9,212 nt of DNA from an uncultured Oscillospiraceae bacterium (GTDB lineage: Bacteria; Bacillota; Clostridia; UBA1381): NCBI GenBank assembly GCA_946531785.1, contig CAMNAT010000054.1, forward strand, positions 1 through 9,212. The letters run 5' to 3'. Position 1 is the first letter of the stretch. Every line of letters starts with the position of its first letter. Shown in pieces: positions 6,907-9,212 of this stretch. The notes under the pieces were generated by a model that saw only the letters and a list, made by a program, of their open reading frames with translations, had not been told where the DNA came from and made no database searches. Position numbers and translations under genes: made by a program.

Positions 6907-8178
6907 ATGCATAAAAAATTAAAGGAAGTTATCATATGCTCTGTTCTTGCCGTAATAATCGGTCTGATGCTTGGCTTTCTGTCAGGGCTGTTCGGCAGAG
7001 CGCTGTCTGCTATCGAAGGCTTCCGCGACGATCATTATATATGGCTGCTCCCCTTCCTCGGTCTTGCAGGTGTACTGATACTATATATGTATAAGCACAT
7101 AAGTCCGAACTCCGAGCAGGGGCTTGATCTTGCTATTGCATATAACATGGGCGAGGTCGGAGAACACGGAAAAATAGAAAATGTAGGACACGCTCAGAAA
7201 ATCGGCGAATATCCGAATGCATATGTATTGCTGCGTTTGCTCGCAAATGCGATCATGCTTCTGTTTGGCGCAAGCACAGGCAAGGAAGGAACTGTCGCAA
7301 CCTGCGGCGCAGCAGTCGGCGATTATGTTTCCCGCCTGTTCCGTTCCCGTCAGTACGCAAGAACACTTTTGATCGCAGGTGTCAGCGCAGCTGTCTCAGG
7401 CTTATTCCAGACGCCTCTTGGCGGAACGTTTTTCGCCCTTGAGTTTTCAGCAGCAGGGCTGTTATATTATCAGGCGCTTATCCCTGCACTGATAGCTTCG
7501 TATACCGCATACTATTTTTCAACGATCTGCGCCTATCATGCGTTTCACCACGCAATCGTTCTGACCTGGACACCTGATACTGTACAGATACTGTTCATCC
7601 TGCTGAGCGCGGTGATCTTCGGACTGGTCGGCAGAGCATTCGCGATAGGTCTGCACAGCGCAAAAAGAATATATAAGAAAAAAGTAAAAAACAGATATCT
7701 CGGTATTCTTATTTTCGGAACGATAATTGCAGCTTTACTGATCTTCATTCATGCCGGACGATATTCCGGCACCGGCGGATCGCTTATAGGCGGATTATTT
7801 GCAGATCATTCATTTAATATATATGATTTTGCATTAAAATTCATATTCACTATATTGTGTATAACAATAGGCTTTTCCGGCGGGGAAATGCTGCCGATAA
7901 TGTCTATCGGTGCAACACTCGGGGCAACGCTTTCGATGCTTTTTGGTCTGCCATTCGAACTCTCTGTGGTGATCGGCTGTACAGCAGTATACAGCAGCGC
8001 TACAAATACCCTTTTCGCGCCGATCTTCATAGGTATAGAAATGTTCGGAACAGACGCAGCTCTCTATATTGCCGCAGCCTGCATCATAGCTTTTGCGATC
8101 AACGGCAATCACTCTGTATATAATAGACAGGTGCATACAACCCGATCAATTTACGGAATATTAAGGCATAACGAATAA
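6907..8178 (+). CDS. CLC-family antiporter, probably fluoride/proton (CLC-F type)
   Basis: The product is a 423-residue polytopic membrane protein with about ten hydrophobic segments and no C-terminal CBS domains. It is a CLC protein: GKEGT at 125-129 carries the gating glutamate (E127), GGTFFALE lies at 172-179, and GFSGGEMLP at 322-330 precedes IGATLGA (334-340). Canonical chloride CLCs have GK/REGP and GxFxP; here Thr replaces the Pro and GGEMLP replaces the second motif. From family knowledge, GREGT and GGEVTP-like motifs mark the CLC-F branch, which exports toxic fluoride in exchange for protons, so I favour fluoride over chloride. ATG 6907 is one base after the uvrA stop, preceded by AAAGAAGTGA (6891-6900), an imperfect Shine-Dalgarno sequence six bases upstream. 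It is the last gene of the operon, before the hairpin at 8179-8209. No fluoride riboswitch is visible. Confidence 0.93.
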   Translation: MHKKLKEVIICSVLAVIIGLMLGFLSGLFGRALSAIEGFRDDHYIWLLPFLGLAGVLILYMYKHISPNSEQGLDLAIAYNMGEVGEHGKIENVGHAQKIGEYPNAYVLLRLLANAIMLLFGASTGKEGTVATCGAAVGDYVSRLFRSRQYARTLLIAGVSAAVSGLFQTPLGGTFFALEFSAAGLLYYQALIPALIASYTAYYFSTICAYHAFHHAIVLTWTPDTVQILFILLSAVIFGLVGRAFAIGLHSAKRIYKKKVKNRYLGILIFGTIIAALLIFIHAGRYSGTGGSLIGGLFADHSFNIYDFALKFIFTILCITIGFSGGEMLPIMSIGATLGATLSMLFGLPFELSVVIGCTAVYSSATNTLFAPIFIGIEMFGTDAALYIAAACIIAFAINGNHSVYNRQVHTTRSIYGILRHNE

Positions 8179-8209
8179 AAACGGAGCTGAACTCAAATCA
8201 GCTCCGTTT
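8179..8209. terminator. Hairpin terminator shared by the CLC gene and clpC
   Basis: A perfect 12-bp stem (8179-8190 with 8198-8209) closes a seven-base loop. It begins right after the CLC stop (8178) and ends four bases beyond the clpC stop (8214-8216, minus strand). Read on the minus strand the stem runs into TTTTT, a good U-tract. On the plus strand the tract is only TTT, then GGC, then TTT. It is therefore clearly a terminator for clpC and a weaker one for the uvrB operon. Confidence 0.88.
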
Positions 8210-8213
8210 GGCT

Positions 8214-9212
<999 letters not shown>

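Noticed and set aside
6936..7094. Out-of-frame 52-codon frame within the CLC gene, with AAAGGAAG (6921-6928) seven bases before its ATG
   Set aside because: The ribosome-like site is simply coding sequence for the CLC N-terminus. The peptide is Cys/Arg-rich with no recognisable features and runs against a well-conserved gene.

Overview
The window looks like chromosomal DNA of a low-to-moderate GC Gram-positive bacterium, most likely a clostridial (Ruminococcus/Oscillospiraceae-like) anaerobe. This placement is an inference. It rests on strong AGGAGG-type ribosome sites, sigma-A promoters with 17-bp spacers, a ClpC-type (not ClpA/ClpB) chaperone, short intergenic gaps and simple hairpin terminators. 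No rRNA, tRNA, CRISPR, insertion sequence or phage gene is visible.

Layout, left to right. (1) Positions 1-862 hold the end of one gene and all of a second. Both encode envelope-type proteins that end in the same small, probably beta-rich domain with the spacing Y-x4-D-I-x2-G-[K/R]-Y, so they look like adjacent paralogs. (2) A promoter (897-925) drives a four-helix membrane protein with a very basic C-terminal tail (951-1607), closed by a clear terminator (1616-1646). (3) A second, extended -10 promoter (1656-1684), overlapped by an AT-rich palindrome, starts a four-gene operon: uvrB (1720-3675), a small acidic protein of unknown function (3672-4055), uvrA (4065-6905) and a CLC-family transporter with fluoride-exporter-type motifs (6907-8178). 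The genes overlap by 4 nt or are separated by at most 9 nt. (4) A hairpin (8179-8209) lies between this operon and the convergent minus-strand gene clpC, whose C-terminal 332 residues are in the window (8214-9212).

UvrA and UvrB form the damage-recognition complex of nucleotide excision repair; uvrC is not in this window. The acidic protein lies between them, translationally coupled to uvrB, so it is co-expressed with the repair genes, but its role is unknown. The CLC transporter is a passenger of the same transcript. It has no fluoride riboswitch of its own and the uvrB leader is too short for one. The uvrB promoter has no canonical GAAC-N4-GTTC LexA box.

Most of the window is ordinary housekeeping sequence. 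The points that deserve a second look are the acidic gene between uvrB and uvrA, the fluoride-type CLC in a repair operon, the palindrome at the uvrB start point, the paired envelope proteins, the basic-tailed membrane protein, and small departures from consensus in ClpC. I see no convincing new multi-gene system.
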